Shown here: positions 7,168-13,885 of the stretch, piece by piece
Position numbering within the stretch: position 1 is the stretch's first letter
Layout: each line of letters opens with the position of its first letter
IMG/VR virus record: IMGVR_UViG_3300045995_000051
Location: 1 to 43,788 of that record
Length of the DNA: 43,788 nt
DNA from: a virus
Strand: one strand, 5' to 3'
Program-made: the position numbers and the translations under genes
The notes under the pieces: model-generated
Told to the model about the DNA's origin: nothing
The model's input: the letters and a program-made list of their open reading frames with translations, nothing else
Database searches by the model: none

Positions 7168-8854
7168 ATTCGCAGATATAATAGCTGCTGCCAGAGCAAG
7201 AAAAGCTCTTGAATCTCCAGTTCCAGCAACATCAGTTCAGATAGAATCTATCTTACCAGCAACCTTGTCGCAGGTATCTGAGGCAATTCAAGAGCATATA
7301 GTAAATGATTCTAACTTAAGCGTGTCAGATAAGTATGGTAATCAAATTACCTACAATGATAAGCAACAGTCATTTATCAATTTGGCATCTTCAGGTAAAT
7401 CATGTTGTCTTATCGGTGCTGCCGGAACGGGAAAGACGACAGCGATGAAAGGTACAACCCAAGCTCTTATTCAATCTCCTAAATGTGGTATCCTCCAGAA
7501 TCACGATCATAAACATCTACCTCATGGTGTTCCCGGTATCGTAGTTTGTGCATACACCAGACGTGCAACAAACAATATTCGCCGCAATATGGATGAATCT
7601 ATGAAAGGTAATTGCATCACCATTCATAAACTTCTCGAATATGGCCCCGAGTATTTCCAAATCATAGATGAAGATGGTAATGAGAAAACATCTATGAGAT
7701 TCCAACCATCCAGAAATTCTATGAATCCTCTTCCTCGTGAGATAACAACTCTCATATTCGAAGAATCTTCTATGATCGGAACATCTTTATATAATGAAAT
7801 CATTGACGCCTTACAACATGACGTCCAAATCATATTCTTGGGAGATATACAACAATTACCTCCAGTGTTCGGCCCAGCTGTTTTGGGATTTAAACTCTCA
7901 GAGCTTCCAACGATTGAACTTACCGAAGTGTATCGTCAAGCTCTCGAATCACCTATCATCCGTTTGGCACATAGAATACTCTCTGGTAAACCGATTCCTC
8001 CAGCAGAGTTATCTGAATGGAACGTACCCGGACTTACAATCAAACCTTGGAAAAAGAAAATAGAAGCGGAAGCAGCCTTATCTGTTTCCGAAAAACTTTT
8101 CGATAACTTATATGAGAAAGGCCAGTATGACCCAGAGAATGATATTATCCTTATTCCCTTTAATAAGTCTTATGGAACAATTGAAATTAACAAGTCAATT
8201 GCCTATCATCTTGCCAGAAAATCAGAGCGAGTTGTCTGGGAGGTTGTTTCTGGATTTATCAAACACTACTTCTCGATTGGAGATAAAGTTCTCTACGATC
8301 GGGAAGATGCAATCATACTCGACATTTATCCCAATCCATCCTACACTGGAGTTTCTCCTCAGAAAGAATCAACCTACCTCGACTACTGGGGACATAACAA
8401 TGCTCCGAAAGATACAAGCGAAGATAATAGCCAATCCGACAACGTCGAAGATATTGATTTCCTTCTTGCACAAGTCGCAGCCGATGAAGAGGATAGGGTA
8501 ACACAATCATCCCATCATATCAAACTCCAGATGATGGATTCAGATTCCACAAAAACAATAACCAAAGCAGCAGAAGTTAACTCTCTTATCTTAGGTTACG
8601 CGTTAACAGTTTACAAATCTCAAGGTAGCGAATGGGATAAAGTATTTCTCCTCTTTCATAACTCACATGCAACTATGATGCAAAGAGAACTCTTATATAC
8701 AGCAGTTACCCGAGCTAAGAAAGAATTGTTTATCATTTGCGAACAAGATACATTCACCAACGCAGTTAAGTCACAACGAATCAAAGGAGATACATTAGCA
8801 GAGAAAGCAGAATACTTTAAAGGCAAACTAGATCGCTCCGAATTGCAATCTTAA
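7142..8854 (+). CDS. SF1 DNA helicase, RecD/Dda-like
   Basis: The 570-residue protein carries the full superfamily 1 helicase motif set in order: Walker A GAAGTGKT (92-99), motif Ia with YTRRATNNIRR, motif II with LIFEESSM, motif III with GDIQQLPPV, motif IV with LTEVYRQ, motif V with YALTVYKSQGSEWD, and motif VI with LYTAVTRAKKELF. The motif III form and domain arrangement match the RecD/Dda/Pif1-like 5'-to-3' branch. An acidic, probably disordered insertion lies at roughly residues 420-460. It likely unwinds DNA during replication or recombination, as T4 Dda does. The start overlaps the preceding gene by 26 bases. Confidence 0.9.
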   Translation: MVTTISPSRFADIIAAARARKALESPVPATSVQIESILPATLSQVSEAIQEHIVNDSNLSVSDKYGNQITYNDKQQSFINLASSGKSCCLIGAAGTGKTTAMKGTTQALIQSPKCGILQNHDHKHLPHGVPGIVVCAYTRRATNNIRRNMDESMKGNCITIHKLLEYGPEYFQIIDEDGNEKTSMRFQPSRNSMNPLPREITTLIFEESSMIGTSLYNEIIDALQHDVQIIFLGDIQQLPPVFGPAVLGFKLSELPTIELTEVYRQALESPIIRLAHRILSGKPIPPAELSEWNVPGLTIKPWKKKIEAEAALSVSEKLFDNLYEKGQYDPENDIILIPFNKSYGTIEINKSIAYHLARKSERVVWEVVSGFIKHYFSIGDKVLYDREDAIILDIYPNPSYTGVSPQKESTYLDYWGHNNAPKDTSEDNSQSDNVEDIDFLLAQVAADEEDRVTQSSHHIKLQMMDSDSTKTITKAAEVNSLILGYALTVYKSQGSEWDKVFLLFHNSHATMMQRELLYTAVTRAKKELFIICEQDTFTNAVKSQRIKGDTLAEKAEYFKGKLDRSELQS

Positions 8855-8895
8855 AACATCTGGGGGATCTGATTCTATCATAGTTCCAGACCCAC

Positions 8896-8924
8896 TTGAC
8901 ACCCACCCATTAACGTGGCATACT
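8896..8924 (+). promoter_or_regulatory. Candidate sigma-70 promoter before the 217-residue protein gene
   Basis: TTGACA (8896-8901), a 17-base spacer and CATACT (8919-8924) lie in the 139-base gap after the helicase gene, the same form as the 4528 promoter. Downstream, in the untranslated leader, CACTCG (8932-8937) pairs with CGAGTG (8948-8953) across a ten-base loop. The leader hairpin may affect translation or mRNA stability of the next gene. Confidence 0.5.
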
Positions 8925-8993
8925 TCAACCTCACTCGGAAAACAAAGCGAGTGTGATTTGCAAATTTCTTTAACCCTTGAAAGTCTTTTTATT

Positions 8994-9647
8994 ATGACCG
9001 AAACACAAACCCCTCCCTCCACCATCCTAGTTAACTTCGATAACAAACTTGACTATAAGTCTGCCAAGTTTAATTTCCGCAAAGTAAAAGATGCAGAAAC
9101 CGGAGTCGAAACTAAACGTGCCACAGTCGAACTAGATAAGCTGCCTGTTCCTTCTGTCGAAGGTATCGTAGCTATCTTGGAAACTGGTGGCAAGTCTCTT
9201 GATCTTCTCTTGGAAGCTGTTGCAGATATCATTGTTAATCGTGCTCGCGATGTTATCAATGAAACTGAAACGATTACTTCTGATAACTTTGATTATGCAA
9301 CTTGCGACTGGAATGTAATTGCTAATCTGGAAAAAGAAGATCGCCGTTCTGGTATCTCCAAAGAAACTTGGGACGATTTCGCAGTGGATTATGTGGATGT
9401 TATGCCCGCTGTCTCTGGTACTTCCAAAGAACAATCTGCTAATGCAGCTAAGATCTTTGTTGGTAAGTTCGCATCGATTAAGTCTAAGAAAGATGTTATC
9501 ACCAAACTCAAACTGCGTCTTGCAATGTATGCAGAACATTCTCCCAAAGCTGCTGAGTTTGCTGAAGTTATTGACTTCCTCTTTAAGAAAGCAGACAAGC
9601 TGATTCAAGCTAAGGAAGAATCTCTGGAAGATAATCTGGGACTCTAA
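8994..9647 (+). CDS. Unknown 217-residue protein, probably abundant
   Basis: Start MTETQTPPS was chosen from several in-frame Met codons because of GAAAG upstream and the preceding leader. The N-terminal half is beta-like and basic, the C-terminal half helical with many Lys/Ala/Glu residues, ending in the acidic tail ESLEDNLGL. By eye its codons (many CTG, CGT and GGT) differ from those of neighbouring early genes, and together with its own promoter this hints at high expression. Layout and C-terminus resemble the 213-residue first early protein. A nucleic-acid-binding role would fit an abundant early protein beside replication genes, but no family was recognised. Confidence 0.75.
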   Translation: MTETQTPPSTILVNFDNKLDYKSAKFNFRKVKDAETGVETKRATVELDKLPVPSVEGIVAILETGGKSLDLLLEAVADIIVNRARDVINETETITSDNFDYATCDWNVIANLEKEDRRSGISKETWDDFAVDYVDVMPAVSGTSKEQSANAAKIFVGKFASIKSKKDVITKLKLRLAMYAEHSPKAAEFAEVIDFLFKKADKLIQAKEESLEDNLGL

Positions 9648-9729
9648 GATGATTGAGTGGAATGGGGTTGAGCCACTTAAAAAACTACTCCGACTAATTA
9701 GCTTATCTCTCTTATCTTAAAGGAATATT

Positions 9730-9945
9730 ATGACAGACGAAATTCAGAATCCCGTAGGTGAGAATCCTCTAGAAACTTTGCCTGATCCAATCCCAGAAGT
9801 TGTGGTTGATCCAACTCCAACTTCCGAGCATCCAGCAGTATCTCTGATTCAAGAAATTGAAACACATCTTGCTAACATCCCTGCATTCGGATACTCTGAG
9901 CAAGCGATTCGTAAGTTAGTAACTCAATTAAAAGCTCTGTTCTGA
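9730..9945 (+). CDS. Small Pro/Glu-rich acidic protein, 71 residues
   Basis: Start at 9730 is preceded by AAAGGA at ideal spacing. The first 35 residues are rich in Pro, Glu and Asp and probably disordered; the rest (SLIQEIETHLANI to LVTQLKALF) should form helices. The function is unknown. It lies between the abundant 217-residue protein and the 17-bp inverted repeat. Confidence 0.65.
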   Translation: MTDEIQNPVGENPLETLPDPIPEVVVDPTPTSEHPAVSLIQEIETHLANIPAFGYSEQAIRKLVTQLKALF

Positions 9946-10034
9946 TCTAATTACTGTCTGTGTGCATATACTCCACTATAGTAGCACTCGTCCTGAACAT
10001 GACGTAAAACTGTTCTCTTAATTTGTCTGGACTT

Positions 10035-10114
10035 ATAACCAAACAACTTAGCTGGTAATTACATATTCCCTCCCTGTATGTAAGTCAATGCAGAAATCTA
10101 AGTTGTTTGGTTAT
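10035..10114. repeat. Perfect 17-bp inverted repeat, two-tier hairpin
   Basis: Bases 10035-10051 (ATAACCAAACAACTTAG) are exactly complementary to 10098-10114. Within the 46-base interior, TTACATA (10059-10065) pairs with TATGTAA (10077-10083) around an 11-base pyrimidine-rich loop. The DNA or its transcript would form a strong nested hairpin. It lies in a gene-free 189-bp gap, 20 bases before the next start, and is not followed by a U-tract in either direction, so an intrinsic terminator is unlikely. The interior includes ATGTAAG, the heptamer repeated in the putative origin. Possible roles are a structured RNA, a single-strand replication start or a protein-binding site. Confidence 0.7.
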
Positions 10115-10134
10115 GCGACACACACATACTTAAT

Positions 10135-10386
10135 ATGCTTCGCCAGTACGAGCCTATTTGGATACAAATAAAATCAGAAGGTTATTGTGATATCTCAACT
10201 CACAGAGCTTATCATCGCCGTGTGATAAAGGCCGTTACTAAAGAAAAAGACAAGGACTTAGGTTACAAACTTGAGTGCACTGAAAGGTATCCACCAGTGC
10301 AAGCGATCCTAAAGTCTACAAGAAGTGGATCAGTAATTAAATTTATACTTATTCTCAAACCCTTAATAACCATAGATTCTATCTAA
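10135..10386 (+). CDS. Small basic protein, 83 residues
   Basis: Unrecognised. The product is basic and mixed (MLRQYEPIWIQIKSEGYCDI..., with RAYHRRVIKAVTKEKDKD in the middle), with a beta-like hydrophobic C-terminus. No clear ribosome site precedes the ATG, which lies 20 bases downstream of the large inverted repeat; the hairpin could therefore influence its translation. Confidence 0.55.
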   Translation: MLRQYEPIWIQIKSEGYCDISTHRAYHRRVIKAVTKEKDKDLGYKLECTERYPPVQAILKSTRSGSVIKFILILKPLITIDSI

Positions 10387-10400
10387 GAAAGTTAAATCAA

Positions 10401-10667
10401 ATGACAACCTCTCATGAAGCTATCTCAATCAAAATACAGGAACTATATGATGCAGTTCAAGCCACACTCCCAAACATGCCAACATTGCTTAGAGAAATAC
10501 ACTCTAACCTCCGCCAAGATCCTGAGCTTGTCACTCTCTTATCTCCAGAACAGGTGGCTACGATTGTGTCCGGATTGTCACGACAAACTCAGACAACGAT
10601 TACAACTTCAATACTCAGCGGCTCCAAAGGCAAGGCTCTAAAGAAGATCTCAGTTGATGATATATGA
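10401..10667 (+). CDS. Conserved-type phage protein, 88 residues
   Basis: A helical 88-residue protein (MTTSHEAISIKIQELYDAV...) containing LLREIHSNLRQDPELVTLLSP and a short Lys-rich stretch near the end (GSKGKALKKISVDDI). It resembles short hypothetical proteins from phage replication regions, but I cannot attach a function. Its stop overlaps the next start (ATGA at 10664-10667), so the two are probably translationally coupled. Confidence 0.7.
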   Translation: MTTSHEAISIKIQELYDAVQATLPNMPTLLREIHSNLRQDPELVTLLSPEQVATIVSGLSRQTQTTITTSILSGSKGKALKKISVDDI

Positions 10668-10990
10668 TACCTGATTTTGACCTAACCTTATCAGAGTCAG
10701 TAGTTGTATGTGCTTACAAATGTAAACTAACTCTAGATCATTACAGAAAATTATCTGAGTGGTTAGGAGTTTACAAATACATCCTCCCATCCGAACGAAC
10801 CCTCAATGAATCTGCACTCTACATTCCACCAGTAGATAATTCCCATGCTTCTTATATGGCATTGTGGACACTAACACAAATCTTAGAACACAATCATACA
10901 ACATCCGAACAATCAAACATAATCAGGTACATACAATGTTACATGTCCAAACCTCAGAGATACAAATCAGTCCCGATCCGCGCCTCTTAA
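10664..10990 (+). CDS. Unknown 108-residue protein
   Basis: Starts in the ATGA overlap with the previous stop. The N-terminal half contains VVVCAYKCKLTLDHYRKLSEW and the C-terminal part is His- and Arg-containing (KPQRYKSVPIRAS). No family was recognised. Its last 55 bases overlap the chosen start of the nuclease gene in another frame, suggesting coupled translation with the recombination genes downstream. Confidence 0.6.
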   Translation: MIPDFDLTLSESVVVCAYKCKLTLDHYRKLSEWLGVYKYILPSERTLNESALYIPPVDNSHASYMALWTLTQILEHNHTTSEQSNIIRYIQCYMSKPQRYKSVPIRAS

Positions 10991-11892
10991 ACCTCTCATA
11001 CTCCTCACTTCTAACATTCCATTCTTGCCCACGAAAGTTCCAACTAGATCGATTAGGTTCCATATCTGAATCATCCGAATCCTTGTCTGAATCAATTACA
11101 TTTTCTTATGGTCAGATCGTAGGTCTAGGAATCCAGTTAAGTTTGGAAGGTAAGTCAGAGCAAGAGATCATCTGGCAAATGTTTCTCGGATGGAAGCCAG
11201 AACTCTTTGCTGATAATCCAAAACAAAACAAATCATTTGCAGCAGCAGTATTTGCAGTCCAGAAATTCCAAGCAATGCAAGCTCAAGGTTATCTTAACAA
11301 TTACTCACTGGTACATTACAATGGCAAACCTGCATGTGAACTCTCCTTCCTCATATCCTTGCCTAACGGTTTTAAATATAGAGGATTCGTTGATGCAGTT
11401 CTCCAACACAATGAAACAGGCGAGGTCATTGTGCTTGAATGCAAAACAAGTTCAGCAGCTTCAGTCAATCCAGCAACATATAAAAATTCTGCACAAGCAA
11501 TCGGCTACTCTATTGTCCTTGATGCCATCTTCCCAGAACTCAGCTCCTATCGGGTCATCTATCTCATCTACTCTACCAAGTCTCTTGACTATGATCAACT
11601 CGAGTTCTCTAAGTCATATGTTCAGCGAGCAAGATGGATCAGAGAGTTAGTTTTAGATTGCGAGATCTTAACCTCTTACAATCAAAATGATTTGTATCCA
11701 ATGAGAGGTGAGTCTTGTTTCACTTACTTTCGTGAGTGTCAATACATGGGCCTATGTCAGATGGATACAGATAGATTAGTCTCTCCTCCACCTCCCGAAA
11801 TGGCAGCACAAATAGAAGAAAAGAATCTTGAATATCAAATCCAAATAACACTCGATGATCTAATCACATCACAACTAAACAAGGTAGCATAA
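10936..11892 (+). CDS. Cas4/RecB-like PD-(D/E)XK nuclease with Fe-S cysteines
   Basis: The 318-residue protein has the nuclease core D153 (GFVDAV) followed by E168-C-K170 (VIVLECKTSS), the PD-(D/E)XK signature of the RecB/Cas4 family. Four cysteines are placed as in iron-sulfur members: C31 in HSCPRKF, then C261, C268 and C274 in the C-terminal ESC...FREC...MGLC segment. Such enzymes resect DNA ends to produce single strands for recombination. The start at 10936 keeps the conserved LSYSSLLTFHSCPRKF N-terminus; a start at 10864 is possible. Its stop overlaps the start of the Sak4-like gene, its likely partner. Confidence 0.82.
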   Translation: MLHVQTSEIQISPDPRLLNLSYSSLLTFHSCPRKFQLDRLGSISESSESLSESITFSYGQIVGLGIQLSLEGKSEQEIIWQMFLGWKPELFADNPKQNKSFAAAVFAVQKFQAMQAQGYLNNYSLVHYNGKPACELSFLISLPNGFKYRGFVDAVLQHNETGEVIVLECKTSSAASVNPATYKNSAQAIGYSIVLDAIFPELSSYRVIYLIYSTKSLDYDQLEFSKSYVQRARWIRELVLDCEILTSYNQNDLYPMRGESCFTYFRECQYMGLCQMDTDRLVSPPPPEMAAQIEEKNLEYQIQITLDDLITSQLNKVA

Positions 11893-12740
11893 TGAAACTC
11901 ACCGACAAACTCATATCTAAAGTACATCGCGTACTTATCTATGGCCCGCCCAAAACAGGTAAGACACAACTCGCAGGCTCTCTCTCTGAATTTAAAAAAC
12001 TTCTTTGGTTCGATTTGGAAAACGGATATGCAACACTCCTTAAATTTCCTCAAGAGTGGAAAGAACGAATTGAAATCATATCCATACCAGACACAAGATC
12101 TTTCCCAATTGCAATCGAGACGTGTCTTAAGGTTATCAAAGGAGGTCCGGTTGAAATCTGTGATGAACACGGAAAAGTTGGATGCCCCTTATGCAAGAAA
12201 GACTCTAAGTCATTCACAAAGGTTGAACTTAATGCACTCGGCGAAGATACAGTTGTCGTATTCGATTCACTCACTCAACTCACTGCTTCAGCAATTGCGC
12301 ACATTACAAAAGGGCAACCGGATGATTACAAACTAGATTACTCTGATTGGGGTAACTTAGGTAAGCTAATGGAAATCTTTCTCTCACATGTGCAACAAGC
12401 CAACTACAATATCGTATGTATCTCACATGAAACAGAAGCGGAGTTAGAAGATGGAAAAACTAAACTTGTTCCAGTTGCTGGCACTAGGGCTTTTTCTCGC
12501 AATACAGCTAAGTATTTTGACCATGTGGTATACGCTGAAGTTAAGAATAAGAAGCATAATTTTTACTCTTCCACAACAAGTGCTTCTAATCTTAATACTG
12601 GATCTCGAACTGGTATATCTCTTGAATCAATTGTAGACTCTCCTCTCATAACATTGTTTCGTGATGCACCAATCTCTCAACCCAAAGCCGCTGCAACATC
12701 AGCATTAACATCTCTCCTAACAAAGAAAGTAGGAATCTAA
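11892..12740 (+). CDS. Sak4-like RecA-fold ATPase (recombination/annealing)
   Basis: The 282-residue protein has Walker A GPPKTGKT at residues 18-25 and Walker B VVVFDS ending near D125, in the arrangement of phage AAA_24/Sak4-type single-strand annealing ATPases related to the RecA core. Between them an insertion C90-x2-H93-x4-C98-x2-C101 could bind zinc. It is coupled to the Cas4-like nuclease (TAATG overlap) and to the next gene, and an ssDNA-binding candidate follows, a typical phage recombination set. It probably pairs or anneals single strands exposed by the nuclease. The C-terminus LLTKKVGI loosely recalls the Gly-Phe tails of the first early proteins. Confidence 0.78.
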   Translation: MKLTDKLISKVHRVLIYGPPKTGKTQLAGSLSEFKKLLWFDLENGYATLLKFPQEWKERIEIISIPDTRSFPIAIETCLKVIKGGPVEICDEHGKVGCPLCKKDSKSFTKVELNALGEDTVVVFDSLTQLTASAIAHITKGQPDDYKLDYSDWGNLGKLMEIFLSHVQQANYNIVCISHETEAELEDGKTKLVPVAGTRAFSRNTAKYFDHVVYAEVKNKKHNFYSSTTSASNLNTGSRTGISLESIVDSPLITLFRDAPISQPKAAATSALTSLLTKKVGI

Positions 12741-13105
12741 TGGATAACAAAACATTTACCGAGCTTGTAGCTAAGACTCAGCAAGCAACATCTGGACTTC
12801 TTATTGCAAAGGGCCAAGAATATGCAAACTCTACCGACCGACTTGCAAACTTTAAGCGAGGAGCACATCTTACTGGCGTTACACCTTTGCAATGTTGCTT
12901 TGTCTATATGTCCAAACACTATGACTCACTCGCAACTTTTATTAAGAAGGACGCTGCTGGATTCGATCAACATTTATCTGAGCCAATCGAAGGAAGATTG
13001 GACGATCTCATTAACTACTGCTACCTAATGAAAGGACTAATTCAAGAATCATCTCAAATCAATAAGACACCAATAGCTGACGCTCTCACTCAATCTCTCT
13101 CTTAA
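12740..13105 (+). CDS. DUF1599-like protein (nucleotide-modification-associated domain)
   Basis: The 121-residue helical protein contains KGQEYANSTDRLANFKRGA, then YMSKHYDSL and EPIEGRLDDLINYCYL. This order of charged helices matches the DUF1599 (nucleotide modification associated domain 1) family, linked to nucleotide handling in phages and resembling all-alpha pyrophosphohydrolases. The exact reaction is not established for the family. The start overlaps the Sak4-like stop (TAATG). Together with the MazG-like gene at 17870 it suggests control of the nucleotide pool. Confidence 0.65.
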   Translation: MDNKTFTELVAKTQQATSGLLIAKGQEYANSTDRLANFKRGAHLTGVTPLQCCFVYMSKHYDSLATFIKKDAAGFDQHLSEPIEGRLDDLINYCYLMKGLIQESSQINKTPIADALTQSLS

Positions 13106-13126
13106 TCTTTTTAGAAATCTTTTATC

Positions 13127-13570
13127 ATGACAAATTCTCTCGACAACATCCTCGACGCAACTCTTGATGATCTGGCTGACATGCCCTCGATCTCTTTGTT
13201 TCCTAATGGCGCTCACAAGGTAACATTGGAAACGAAGATTGATCCAGTTAAAGTATCAGTAATGTTGACTCTTACTTATGTTGAACCTCTTGAACTCGCT
13301 GATCCCACACAGACTGCACCCGAAAAAGGCGACAAGAATTCAATCTTCTTTAATCTGAAAAAGAAAGATGGCACTCCGAATACTTATGCACAAGGCGCAC
13401 TGAAAGAAATTGTGAAAGTTCTCCAACCTACATTTGGTGGATCGACAACCACAGAAATCTTAACTAACTCCAATGGTGCAGAAGTTGCAGTAGTCACCAA
13501 AATTAGGCTCGGAAAAGGAGAGTATGAAGGCAAGGACAACATTGACATTGTCAAAGTCCAAATCATCTAA
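13127..13570 (+). CDS. Putative single-stranded DNA-binding protein
   Basis: The 147-residue protein has an acidic N-terminal stretch (LDNILDATLDDLADMP) followed by a beta-rich domain with GAHKVTLETKI, FFNLKKKDG and KIRLGKGEYEGKDNIDIVKV, consistent with an OB-fold-like phage ssDNA-binding protein. It lacks the acidic C-terminal tail of bacterial SSB; the acidic segment is N-terminal instead. It is the last gene before a rho-independent terminator and completes the nuclease-annealase-SSB set. The function is inferred mainly from fold pattern and neighbours. Confidence 0.55.
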   Translation: MTNSLDNILDATLDDLADMPSISLFPNGAHKVTLETKIDPVKVSVMLTLTYVEPLELADPTQTAPEKGDKNSIFFNLKKKDGTPNTYAQGALKEIVKVLQPTFGGSTTTEILTNSNGAEVAVVTKIRLGKGEYEGKDNIDIVKVQII

Positions 13571-13590
13571 GACCCACTCTTAAGTGAATC

Positions 13591-13625
13591 AGCCCGTTAA
13601 CCTATTAAGTTAGGTGCGGGCTTTT
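13591..13625 (+). terminator. Rho-independent terminator after the ssDNA-binding protein gene
   Basis: AGCCCG (13591-13596) pairs with CGGGCT (13617-13622), and an inner ACCTA/TAGGT stem extends the hairpin; TTTT follows. It lies 20 bases after the stop at 13570 and would separate the recombination operon from the polymerase genes. Confidence 0.78.
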
Positions 13626-13648
13626 GGCGTATCTAAACAGGAGTAATT

Positions 13649-13885
13649 ATGAAACAACTTATCTCTTTCTATTATAACAATCAACTCTACATTCGAGTCA
13701 TCCCATCTAAACGATTATTCAATAGCACAATGGTACACGAAGTAGTTAATCGTGGTGATGTATTTGCCTTGCATGTAGAGACACAACAACTAACAATCAT
13801 CCCAGGTAAAGCAGATGTTACCCATGCAAAGATTGATTGCACAACTCCTCTCACAATAGATGATCTATTCACTGACCTCGTATGA
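13649..13885 (+). CDS. Unknown 78-residue protein upstream of DNA polymerase
   Basis: Start at 13649 has an AGGAG ribosome site. The protein is small and beta-rich (MKQLISFYYNNQLYIRVIP...) and ends TIDDLFTDLV. No family was recognised. Its stop overlaps the polymerase start (ATGA at 13882-13885), so the two are coupled and it may act with or regulate the polymerase. Confidence 0.65.
   Translation: MKQLISFYYNNQLYIRVIPSKRLFNSTMVHEVVNRGDVFALHVETQQLTIIPGKADVTHAKIDCTTPLTIDDLFTDLV

Noticed and set aside
9975-9990. CCACTATAG resembling the end of a T7 promoter
   Set aside because: Only the last few bases match, no phage RNA polymerase gene was recognised, and no similar site was noticed elsewhere in the window.
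10414-10641. Reading frame with CQHC and CPDC, looking like a zinc finger
   Set aside because: It lies wholly within the better supported 88-residue gene in another frame, with no ribosome site of its own.
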